From assembly GCA_944472155.2 (NCBI GenBank), contig OX235273.1, positions 100,276,582 through 100,340,581 on the forward strand: a stretch of 64,000 nt of DNA, in the 5' to 3' direction. This document shows positions 1 through 12,500 of the stretch, in pieces. The notes under the pieces were generated by a model. It was not told the DNA's origin. It made no database searches and saw only the letters and a program-made list of their open reading frames with translations. The DNA is from Trichobilharzia szidati (taxonomy: Eukaryota > Platyhelminthes > Trematoda > Strigeidida > Schistosomatidae). Position 1 is the first letter of the stretch; every line of letters begins with the position of its first letter. A program made the translations under genes and the position numbers.

Positions 1-258
1 GAATGATGCATCATTTTCAACCACACCTGGTTATCTTGTTAGAGTCGAACAATTCAAGTTATCCAATAGTAAATAAAGCTAATCGTACAATCCAACTACC
101 GTTTACTGCAGTTCATATACCGAAAGATTTAAGCAAACGAATTTCCAGTGCTGAGTTATTTCATAACTTAGCTGTTGGCTTTGGTTCCGGTGTAGAAGAT
201 TTTGTTAACAATCTGTTCAATTGTACTACACAGTCTCCTCAGGCTGTAAATAAATTTT
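1..258 (+). CDS. Exon 1 of window: C-terminal half of an M14 domain (partial)
   Basis: Open from position 3, fragment residues 1-85. The stretch ending near SSAELFHNLAVGFGS matches the M14 region where vertebrate CPD has a DD-x-F-x-x-LA-x-x-Y motif, and FQPHLVILLES lies where active enzymes have the third zinc ligand (NLHGG). The donor at 259 (GTACGT) leaves phase 1 and fits the next exon. A donor at 246 (GTAAAT) would break phase. The exon's 5' limit is outside the window. Confidence 0.65.
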
Positions 259-3200
259 GTACGTTCACTTTTTGTATGAATTTGTGAATTTAAGAACGTG
301 TATAATGTGTAGTAGGGCTCCTCGACTAACTCTCTTCCACTGTAGGTGTTTGCATTCTATCTGTCATATTGGGTGGTATAAAATAGTAATCATGCGTTTA
401 AACGTAGTGTGTTAGGTAATCAGAGCAAATCAGTCGACAAGGATGTCAGGCTGCATCAGTTGAGATAGCTAAGAAATGTGTTACTCCTGCCAAGCCATTA
501 ATTCCTTCAATTAATAATGTTAGCTGATATACAGTTAGGTTTGAAAAGAGTCAGGGGGGTCAAGTCAAAACATGGTATCGATTCATCAAGTTGTTGACTG
601 TTAGTTTGAGTCCTGTAGGAAGAGGGGTGCCAGTTACACCTGGTTGTGGGAACTTATTTTTGGTATTCATTGTAAAGGTTAAACTGTTCTGACTAATAAG
701 GTTAATATCTTTCGAATGTTTTAGTTTATAAGGTTTCCTTTACAAGTTTCTGTAGTGACGAAATAGAATATGTTCACTCTGATACATTATGATTCCATAT
801 ACATTCGTGTAGTATTGTTTTGCTAATTACTACAACCGTTATTATTATTGTTTTACTGTTCTCTTGTTTTCTGTCCGTCTTAATTTGTGTATCATAAGAC
901 TCTGTAATTATGTTTCTGCATATAGCAAGATAATTACTACCTCTTTTTATGCAAACAAACCTTTTATCTGTTTTCTTGGTTATTTCTTCTGAATGTTTTT
1001 TTTCAAACCACAGTGTTCTTGATATTGCAGTATTTATGCTATAATCTGTATTTTACGCTGATTAACCTTTCTATTTTCAAGTGTTGTTTTGAAAATATTT
1101 TGAATCGATTTCAAGTTTGATCAGGATTTGAATGCAGTTAGAGAATCATTGGAAATCTCTTATTGAAGAACCGGACTTTGAATTCCATCCCAGTGGTTGG
1201 AATGGTTATCGAAATTGCCTTGTCATATTGAGGTCCTGGGTTTGATCCCTGGTGGGCTGATGGGTACACATGACTGAAGAGTCCCAGTATAGGACGAAGC
1301 AACTATCCAGTACTCTCTGCTAGTTTTCAATGGTTTTCTGAAGTCAACTATTTATCAGACATGTAATTTTTTCTATGTTTATATCATATATATCTTTTTA
1401 TACTTTATCATCTTGTCGTATAGCGTCGTCTGGTAAACGTGTTCTAGAACTTTTCAAAGTAGAAGAGTCTACCTCAGCATCATCTGTCTCATCTATAAAC
1501 TCAAATAGTCAACGGGATATTGACACCGTCGCTGATGATGATGATAATAATAGTAATAATAAATCGCCTTTAATTGTACGTCTGCATACAGGCTGTCAGC
1601 ATTTGTCTAGCTGTTCATATTTGGCTAATCATCAGTTGCCTGAATTATGGCATTACACTCTGATTGGATTAGACAGATTGCTTTCAGCTGTTAGAAATTG
1701 TAAGTTTGTGTTTATTATTTTCATATTCTTATTAATTGTCTTATCTGTATATACTTTTGCTTATAGATATTTTTGATAAGACCTTTGGTGGTGTGTTTTT
1801 TTCATTACAAATCAATCAATTTCTCTAGTATTTATGTTAGCTTATTCAAGTGTTAGTTCGCAGAGATTTGATTGATTTCAAGTTAAAGCATGAATTGATG
1901 ACAGTTAGATAATCTTTGGCAGCTAGGGAGTACTGGCTAGCTGTTTCGTTGTAGCCTAGCACTCCTCCGCATTACTCGAAAACATCTTGCTTAGCTTAGT
2001 TTATTATATTTAAGTGCAGTGTGTCGAGGGATCCACAAAGGAAAACTCAGAGAAGCTTCTGAAGTGAAGACGGAATGGTTTATGACAAAGGTGTTAGCCT
2101 ACTATCGTCGATGATATTCCTGATTATGGCGAACTGGAAATACGCGGCACTCCGTGCATGGAGAGTGAGAAGATAGAAATACGCTGAACTGATAAGAAGA
2201 CTCGCAGACGATTTATGTGTAATGTCAAATAAACTCGGAAAACCACAGGCGAAAAGCAACAGAGATAGCACTTTTAGCAGGCGGAGGTGATGAAGATAAC
2301 CAACCAACATTGACAACTAACAGCAACAATCATTATCAACGGGAGAAATCTGAAAGAGGTCATTTCCTTCGCTCACCTAGCTAGGCAGCATCGTTTCAAC
2401 TGCAGGAAGTTGGTACGGATGAGGATGTCGAAACCAGTCAGGATTGAGTGGGCAAGATGGACATTCATCACTATGAAATCCACTTGAAAATCTACATTCG
2501 GCATAAACAACAAAATTTGGATTTTCAATACCAATGTTAAGTCATTGAGTTCTTCTAAGTGGTTCAGGAACTTGGCGCTGGCGTTTCAAAGAGCGCTTCC
2601 AACTTGTTGCAGACTTTCATTAACAGCCTCCAAAGCCTCAGGATGGTCGGGGGTGGGTTGGCCACCCCTCCGCACACCTCTTGAAATGCTCCCATATGAC
2701 CAGGCGTCTTACATAGCCTCTCCTGAGGAAGTCCTACTCACTGCCTTCACGTGGCGGAGGTGTTCTTCACCAGAGTGAGAGCGAAAGCGGATGCCCGACG
2801 CTCTTCACCGGGTTGACTGTCCATTGAATGACAGTCTAGGAGAGACGGCTAAACCCTTATTCCAAACCTCCAACGACTGGCGTATGGAGCTCACTGGAGC
2901 TCACCGGCACACGTATGGACAAAGGGCTTGTTGGATGTCCTGGATGTCTGGCCCCATTCAAAAAGGCGTATGAACCGAACTCTGGTCACCGGCTGCCAAT
3001 GGATAGTGGACTCCCTACTCCACTCCTACTGCCTTGTAGGTCACACTTGGTTGTGTAAAGGTTAAAGCTGCACTCTCAAACAAAAGGCCGAGCGATTCTG
3101 GGGACATCACTCGTACCAAATTCCCATGAAACTTCATGAACTCTCTTACAAACGACTCTTCGAGATGTTCATGAAGCCGGCTCATCCTCCCGTAGGAGAT

Positions 3201-6200
3201 GACCGAAGTAAAGTAAGTAAGTAAGCTTTCTTCATCCCAGCAACAAGGAATTTTCGGGAACAAACGAACCGAGAACCTTTCCTCCTACAAATATATAGAA
3301 GCAAAGTGAGATGGATTGGACGTACACTGAAGAAGCCGTTTATTGGCAATGAGCTCCAGGCTCTCAAGTGGAAATTTAGGCAGAAACAACGCTTTGGAGG
3401 TCGGGTCTGAGGATAATATGAAAGAGACCATGTGAGGAGGAAGTGATTGTCTATGTGCAGTCGTTTTTTATTCTTTTACTTTCCCAGTGGAACATAGGGC
3501 TTCAAGCTAGTGCTTTGAAGTTTCAGTAGTAGTGGTATTCATTTTTAGAGGATGGGATTGTTAGCTACATGCCCAACCTTCCCTCTTTACCAGTCTTGTT
3601 ACTGGCTTAGCGAGGTAAAGGAGTGCGCCAGCCGTGGTTCGAACCCCGGACCACCTGGGGCGTGGTTGGTTCCATCAGGTCGTTTTCATTAATGTCTGGA
3701 TGGGGATTATTCATGAATTAGTTTTCAACTGGTAGTTTGTTGGAATTTGGTTGGTTTTAAATTTGACCACTGATTGATAGCAGTTAGAGTACCGCTGACA
3801 ACCAGGGAGTACTGGATATTTGTTTCCTCCTGATTCGGGACTGCAGGACTCAGTTGCCTAGAGTTCTAGTGAGAAGTCGTGACTAGTGGGGTTCACCAGT
3901 TCTGGTGGTGGCACTAAAAATGGCAAATTGACAGTAATGGCAGTTGATAGAGTGTTGGATTTCCTTCAAGTGGCTGAACGGTCAACGAGGTCGTCTCGTA
4001 ACCTGAATGTCCTGGGTTTGATCCACGGTGGGGTTACAGCTACCTACTGATGAAAAGTCCTAAACAAGGATGAAACAACTTTCCAGTACTCCGTGGTTGT
4101 CAACTGTTTTCAGCTGAAATCAATCTGTGATCAAACTTGAAAACATTGAAAATTACGTTGTATGCATATACATATTAGAACTTGTCATCTATCATTATTG
4201 GGACTGTCAGGATCTGATGAAAGCTTATAATTAGCTGAACGACCACTTTTAAATTATCCTCTATAATAATAAAATGTCTTAAATATTTTCATTTATTTTC
4301 TGTTTGACAGTATCGTTTTGTGGTCAGCTTTTAATTGAATCGGGCCCGTTAACCACAAATCTTATGACTCGTCTTATTGAACGTCGACAATGGGTTGCAG
4401 CTCCAAATCCACAGATGATTTTACAACCTGCATTATACTTTTTCCAACATTCTAATCAATCAGTTGATGAAAACTCAAGTGAAACCTGGCTATCTGTAAA
4501 AATTAATTCATCAACTGGTTATTTTTGTGAACTCATTCCTCCAAGTTAGTATACATTAAAGAATTTTTTCGGTATTTACTTCATTTGAGTTGACTGTTCT
4601 GCAGAATTTGAGCAGTATTGTGTTGTTCGTATGTCATACTTTCTTGATAATCCCATTCATAAGCACTGACTCTTGTGCAGAATGTCTGTTATTCAGTTCG
4701 CTATTCGCTCACTCTTTAAGCATGGATTGCGAGTTAACAGACGTTACAATATCATGCTAGACATTCTTGTCAGTATTTTAGTACGCAAAAGAAGTAAATA
4801 ATTTGTGCATCGATCTTTTTAGTAACATGTTAATTTGCATTGCTTCTGAAGAGAGTTGGAATGTTTGAAATGTTCTGAGCCAGGGGTACTGTAAATGATT
4901 TAGATTAGTATTAAAGCTTGAGTTTGCTTCGTATGGTTAGTGTTTAAGAGAATTGACGAAGTTTGGTTTAGTGCTTAATACAATTTGCGATGCATTAAAA
5001 AGAATATTTGTTATCAATAGCTTACAAAGTAAAGTCAGTAGCATTAGTGTTAGGTGTTTTAAGAAATAATCACTATCGTTAAATTTTTCAAAATTCAGCA
5101 TGACGCCAAGTCATATAAATTTTATGATTGATTTGAGCAATGCAGGCGACTTTTATCCTTTTTTAGCTCTAATCTGAGTGATGTCCAAAATCAGGATTTT
5201 AAGACTATAATTATTGTCGTTTTGAATTACGTCTAGCGATGATATGCCTGTATTCATACTATTTGGTTTTTATAGATTTTATCTATGGGCTTTCACCTTC
5301 CCCTGTTCTGTCAAATATAATATGATACTACAAAACTGGACTACATCGACTCCCAGCTTAAAGATAGGGAGTGTAGTGGTAGAGCGTGTTGTCTACTTCA
5401 GTTATTTGGGTGACTGCATCTCAGCTGTAATGGACTTATTGCTGACGAAATCTAAGCACGGATACATAAGGTTTGTGTGGTATTTGCCAATCTACGTCAT
5501 CATCTATGGCGTAGACGTGATTTGCGTCTATCCATGAAGGGACGTATTTACTAAGCAGCAGTTCCCTCTGTCCTCCTTTATGGCTGTGAATGAGACATGA
5601 CCATTGGAAGTAGTAGACATGAAATGGCTGGCTGTGATTAACTACAGATGTTTTCATTCTATCCCCTGCGCTAGGTGGTATAATATGACAATCCACTGTC
5701 TTCCTTTACGAACGATGTTAACTGACATAGGATTAGCTCGGAGGGTGAGACAAACCAAAATCTGGCATCTAATCCATAAAGTCTTTGACCGTTGTTTTGA
5801 GCAACGTAAGGAGATCTAGACAGTGTGTTTGGAGGGGTGGAGGCGTCTTCCGGAGTCTAAAAATCAATGACCGGAAACTGTTGATGATATGATATGGCTC
5901 AAAATCACTGTCAATGGAGCAAATACCTTGAGTCTTTGTGACCTCTCATATTCATTAAACCCTTACTATTTTTCCTTCCCTACATTTCTGCTCATTATAA
6001 TTCTTTTGAATTTTTGTGCTACACGGATTGTAGGAACTTGAACCGGCACACTTCTGTGCAAATGTGTATGTTGAAACTCAGTCCGTCAGTGAGTACTAAA
6101 TGACTGGGCATGGAAATCGCATTTTCAAATCGTATATATAAGATATTTCTTCTTAATGAAATTAAATCAGATTATGAAGCATATCGTATTCTTATGTATA

Positions 6201-9200
6201 CATTGTTCATAACTATTTTACAGGTACATATCTTATGTTTGCTTCTGCTGGACCAGACAATTCAACACTAGAAAATGCTTATGAACAAGTTGCTATGGCT
6301 ATCTCGTTTCATTTAGACCACTTCAATGGAAGATCACATATTCGTTTAGAAAGAGAATTAGATGAAATCAATTTCAATGGGCCAGAGGATATATACGATT
6401 ATATGCGTAAGCGTACTACTGAATCAGTGAATTCATCGTGTGGCAGAATGTATTCAATTGGTCAGTCACATTTAGTAAGTCAGTTTTTCTCTCCTCTTTT
6501 GCCTTTGCCATAACCTTTCATTAATTGATTGGTTGATGTTGATTTGAATTTTCGAGTTTTGGTGGTTTGAAGGAATTTGATCAGTTTAAAGTTAAATTTC
6601 TTAATGAATCAGTATTATTTCGAGTCTGATGACGTATTGATATCACTTAGGGAACCATTGAAAACCATAGAGTAGCAGACAGCTGTTTCGTTCTAGTTTG
6701 AGACTCATCAGTAGTATGCACCCGCTGGGTTTCGAAACCAGGACCTTCTTGGTATAAGGCTAGCTCGTAGGCCATTCAACCATCAGGACCCGACTCAATC
6801 ACCCATGGATTCTAACTGCCACTTACGCGAAACCCAGTGGATTTTTACTGATGATGAATCCGGAACTAGGACGAAACAACTGTCTAGTACTTCCTGGTTT
6901 TCAATGGTTCTGTAACTGACATTAAGCAGTGACCAAACTTGAAATAAATCAAATCCCTACAAATAAACTAATGAAAGTTAATATTAGTTAGAGAACTGTT
7001 GAAAACCGAAGAGTACTAGACAATGTTCGCACCATGCAGAAGATCAGATCGTCGGTTAGAAAGAATAAACAACAAGGAACTCTGGTAGGACAGTCAACCA
7101 ATCAAGAACCTACCACCCAACGAATATATAGAAGCAAATAGAGATGGATTGGACACTCTGAGGAGACCGTTGAGTAGGATCAATTGCCAGGTCATCGGGT
7201 GGAACTGGATTGTTAAACGACAGGTTGGCCGTTCAGCTGTAAGGAGGAAACAATAGCTTATGGCCAATCGTGAGGGCCAACTAAACAACAATTGTAGATA
7301 ATAGAGTGACATGGAGATGTGCTTCTGAAGCCATATGTTCCTCTAGGAACCCAAAGGAATAGTGATAATAATACCAGACATCTGTTTCGTCATCCTTATT
7401 TATCAATGACTCTACCAACTATCGGTCCCATGACCCTCATGTTACGAGGCAAGCAAGTTAGTATTTAGTTGCTGTGACAAAATCCAGTGGTCCGTGAATT
7501 CTGACCTTTGCCAATTCATGATATCTAGCAGTATCGCTATCCAATTTTATTGGTGAGAATCTATTCTCAAACCAAAAATGATGAACTTTACAGGTCACAA
7601 ATTTTCTTTGAATCTTAAGAAGTCTGTCTCATAGTCAGTCACTGATGAGCAGTAAATTTGTTCATTAGTGAGTGTAACTAAATTTAATGTTTCCTGTCAT
7701 AAATGAATACCAGCCATATTAATTATTATAATTATTAAACATTATGAATTCTAAGTAATTTATTGTATTATTATTCCCTTGGACTCCGAGTGGGGCGTAA
7801 CGCTTCAACAGCACATCTCCATTTCATCCTGTCCTCTTCAGTCCTTTTCAGCTGGCTGGACGCTTGTTCATCTGCTTTCACCTCCCCCTTCCCCCACGCG
7901 AACACCTCCATGTCATCCTCAGACTCATGCCGAACTCGTCGTTTTCCAGCCAAGTTCCACTAGATACATGGCCTTTCACATGATGTCACTTAACGGTTAT
8001 CCGATCACATTTACTTCCATATACTCGTTGGGAAATAGTTGGTTGTTGGTTGATTCGCTTCCAGAGTTCCTTGTTACTTATCCTGTCTGGTTGACTATCT
8101 GATCTTCAGTAATGTGAAAAGTGATTATTGTTTGTATGTAGGTGGGTATTGAGAAATTCATTCTGGATTTCCCTTATGGTTTCGTATTACAAATTGCTGG
8201 ATTAAAATGGGACAAAAGGGAAATCGATTTCTAAGCAGTCAATATTTTCTTACAACTGCGTTCTTCTGAATTTTTATGGTATGAATACAACCCATTTACC
8301 ATCAATCATACTAACTCGTTATTCATATTACGCATAATAATAATAATTATAATAATAATATGAATGGTGATAAAACTATTGACAACAGCAGAATATTATT
8401 TATGGATGTCATAATACGTCTTATAATATTAAGGGACAGGGAAATGCAAGGGAGGAAGATATTAATTTGATTTCGAATTGACTGTGTGGAATATTCCTAA
8501 ATTACACTTTAAGATTCCCGGTCAGTTACGTTTTTTGTGGTTGATGGTGACTGACGATGGAATCCAGACTCGTCAGCTGGATATGCCCGAATGCCCAGTG
8601 ATTGATCTAGTTCTCGCTGGAACTCTAACCTAACACACCGAAGCACATCCTGGACTCCAACACTAGCCACCATCAGTCAAATAACACGGTGTTAGTCTTC
8701 AGACGTCATCGAAGCGTTCATAGTAGAAGCCGACATATCAAAAGTTACCAAACATCTTAGTGCAATGAAATCAATCAACATTGAATATAAATCAACTTAA
8801 ATAAATACTTAATCTGATGCCCGCTAGCAACTGGCCGTATACAGGAAGTTACCTAGGGTTCTGGTGTGAAGTGGTAACCAGCGGGGTGTGCCGATTTCAG
8901 GCAAGAGGGCAGTTACTCGCTTGTGACACTGGCTGTCTGTTGTGCTAAGTATATATCATGAATTGGCAGAAGTTGGAATTCATGAACCATTGGCTGAATG
9001 GTCTACGAGCTCGCCTCGTAACCGGTAGGTCCTGGGTTTGATCCTCTGTGATGGGTGAATAATGTCAAAGAGCCTTCCAGTGCTCCCAGGTTTTCCAATG
9101 GTTCTCTAACTGATGACAAGTTTTGATAACTCCTGTAAATGGTGAAATGTTTGTTTTCTTTTCTTTCTTGCACTAAAGAAGAATGTTCAACCTTTATCCT

Positions 9201-9491
9201 CTACATTTCTGTGTCTACTTGTCTTGCACATTTTTCTGTTCTGTTATTGTGTCTAATGCTTTCATTGAATGCCACTGTTGAAAACGATTACATGTATTTG
9301 AAAGCATACCGTGAGGCTGTCTTGTTTAACGGTTTCCTTATTGTTTATTGTTTTTCATTTACAATGCTGATATATCCTATCTTTTTTTTTATCTATTCCT
9401 ATTCTTATTTAGGGTAGACCTATTTATGCTTTTGAACTTGGTCCTAAATATACAACATTAGAGTTGATAAATGTCAATACAACCAGTACCA

Positions 9492-9522
<31 letters not shown>

Positions 9523-12500
9523 AAATTCAAATGTAATGCCCAATAGTGAACTCTTTTTCGATGTAATCAATGATACTTATCCTTTGAATGATTCCATGAA
9601 ACATATGCCAAAAATAGCTATTATCGGTAATCTACACGGACATGATCGTTTAACACCTCAACTATTGACACATTTCGTAAATTTCCTGTGTGATAGTCGT
9701 AGTAGTCAGATAACGGTGAATAACTTATTGAATTCGGCAACAATTACAATCATTCCGATTCCTAATCCTGATGGTTTGTACAAGTCGTGGAGTAAGAAAC
9801 ATGCATCATCATCTGCTGATTGGAGAACGTCTGAAAGCTCACTGTTTGATAATGATTATTGTTATCATTCTAAAAGGTATGACATCCATGTATTTTTGCT
9901 TTTTTATAACCCTTTTCCAAATCATGAATCTTATATAAATTGCAGGTTATTGTCATGGTAGGAAAGTGAATTAAACTTTGTTACTTGTTGACGCTTTGGG
10001 AACGTATGCTTTTCTTCTTTGCACTTTTTTCCTATCACTGTTATTACTTCGGAACATTAATAATTTACTAATAAAATGCAGAGGCTTCTGAACACCTTGA
10101 ATAGCGATCTTCGAATGTTCCTGTCAATTGAAAGATGATGATGTTACAGGACTGGAATACGCCTACTCCTAGCATAAGGATGCGGAGTGAAGTGGTAGGG
10201 CATGTTGATTATTTCACTTACTTGGGAAATTACATCAGCGTCAACGGGCTGATTGCTGACAAAATCTCAGCACGGATACAAAAGGCTTGTGTGTCATTTA
10301 CCAACCTACATCATCTCTGGTGTAGACGTGTTATTCGACTACCGATCAAAGGATCTGTGTATTGTGCAGCTGTCCTCTCCGTCCTCCTTTATGGCTGTGA
10401 ATGAGACATGGCCATTGAAAGTAGTAGACATGAAAAGGCTAGCTGTCTTTGATCATAGGTGTCTGCATTCATATCTCCTATGTTAGGTGATATAAAAGGG
10501 TGAATAATACTGATATTAGGCGTCAAGAGAAAATCTAACGATGAGTTTATGAAGCTGCATCGATTGAGGTAGCTAGGACGTGTGTCACGCATGTCTAACC
10601 GTTGGTTTCCTCGGCGTAGCTTTAAGTTGGAAAGGAGCTAGGGATCAACGAACGAAGACATGAAATCAGTTAATGAAGTTTTTAACAATTGGTTTTAGCC
10701 ACGTAAGGAGGTGTAGGCTCCCTGTCAGAGTGCTCGTGATTCTAAGAACCAAAGGCTGGAGACGATTGTGGATATGGTTCAAAATGGTTCTCAGTGGAGA
10801 TGATGCATTAACTCTTTGAGATCAGCCATATTCCATAGAACCCTATTGTTTTTCCATATTACTATTCTTTCTTCACCACATTTCAACTTATTATCCTTCT
10901 TCCAAATCTCTTGTTTCCTCTCTTTTGTTCACCTTTGTGTGCTACACGGAGAGTGGCAACTCGTATTGGTGCACTTCTGGGGAGTTCTATGTGGAAACCA
11001 GTTGGTCAGGTAGCCAGATGGTTTGTATGCTTGTACATATAAAGCTAATGGGTCACAGTTTCGAATCATGCTCCGCCTACTGCAACATGAGTATCATCAG
11101 ATCCCGCTCAATAAGTGTAGCCTATAGCCCAGAGCATGAAAGTCGGCTCAAAGAATTAAGTTTCAATATGTGAAGCTTAATCAAGGTAATAGAACTTTAT
11201 TATTTTTAATATTCTGATTATGTTTGCTTATTCATTGTTTAATTTTTTTCAATTTTGTTTCAGCACTGATAATACCGTATTTCCTGGTTATACAAATGAT
11301 GCTGGTACAGATTTGTGGGGACAGTTAATCAGTAAGTTGAAATACGTATGTTTATATATTTATTATTTTGTTTGGAGTGGGACTGACATGAACCCGTCTG
11401 TCTCTGTCTGTCTGGATTCAACATAGAACTTGGCATCGAAGTGCCGCAGTTCGAGTTGCCACGTTCCAAATAACACACAAAGGTAGGCAAGAGAATGAGT
11501 GAAGAAAATCAATAGAGTTGTGACAAGTTTAAGAGTAAAACAGAATGAGTAATGGTAGGAAGGAATATGAAAGATTACAGAGACTGAATACATCTGCGTA
11601 AGCCATTGACAACGATTTTGAGCCATGTCACCTATTGTCTCCAGCCATTGATTCTTAGAGTCCCGAGGGCCCCAACCTGGAAGTCTGCCTCTCCCTACCT
11701 GACTCAGTTTAACTGTCACCAACCGATATGATCTCTTCAACCGTTTGTTTGACCGGGTGGACTTAAACGCAATGAAAAACTCAACTGAAATGCTAGACGT
11801 GTTTATTCGTTGTTATTACCTTCTGCTTCATTGAGTTACGTAAGTATCAAAGGACGGAGATTCGCCTGTGATGGCAACGAAAAAGTTGACAACAACAAAG
11901 AGGACAACTACGACGATCATTTATTAGACATTGAGGTCAAAGATCATCCAATCCACAAGATGAATTCTGCAACCACTGGCTTAAAATATTAGTTACTATT
12001 TTTAGGCGCTTCCTATTAGGAAAATTGGATTTCAAGCTTAAGCTTTGAAATTTCAGTAGCGGTGGTTTTCATGGAGTGGGGTTGCTAGACTCACACTCGA
12101 CCTTTCATCTTTTACCGTGCTTTAATGCCTGGTAAACTAGGTTTTGGAGTACATTGGCCGGCAGCCTAGCCCTGTAACATGTGAGTGACTGCTGAGTATC
12201 CTACCATTGAACCATAACGCATATGTGTGAGTATAGACAGGTAGTAAATTAATCATGTTCAGACTATGAAGTTTTCCTTTTGTAAAAATGTACAAGAGGA
12301 ACATATGAGAGTGATAATAGTGAATTAATTATTGAAGTAAAAGCAAACTAAGAGCAAAATTAAAAATTAAAAAAGAAATTAGAATTTTTTTTTACAGGGA
12401 ACGACTAGTGAAGAGGTTAAGACCAAGGTAGAAAAAGAGACTAGCCAAACTTTTTCTGTATACAGAGTTCGGGGTTGTATTGATAAATTGCCAGCGCCTC

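Noticed and set aside
246..247. Alternative exon 1 donor GTAAAT
   Set aside because: Gives phase 0, which does not fit the phase-1 acceptor of exon 2; 259 (GTACGT) fits.
9139..9417. ORF just upstream of exon 5
   Set aside because: Intronic pyrimidine-rich sequence leading into the acceptor; hydrophobic reading is a by-product.
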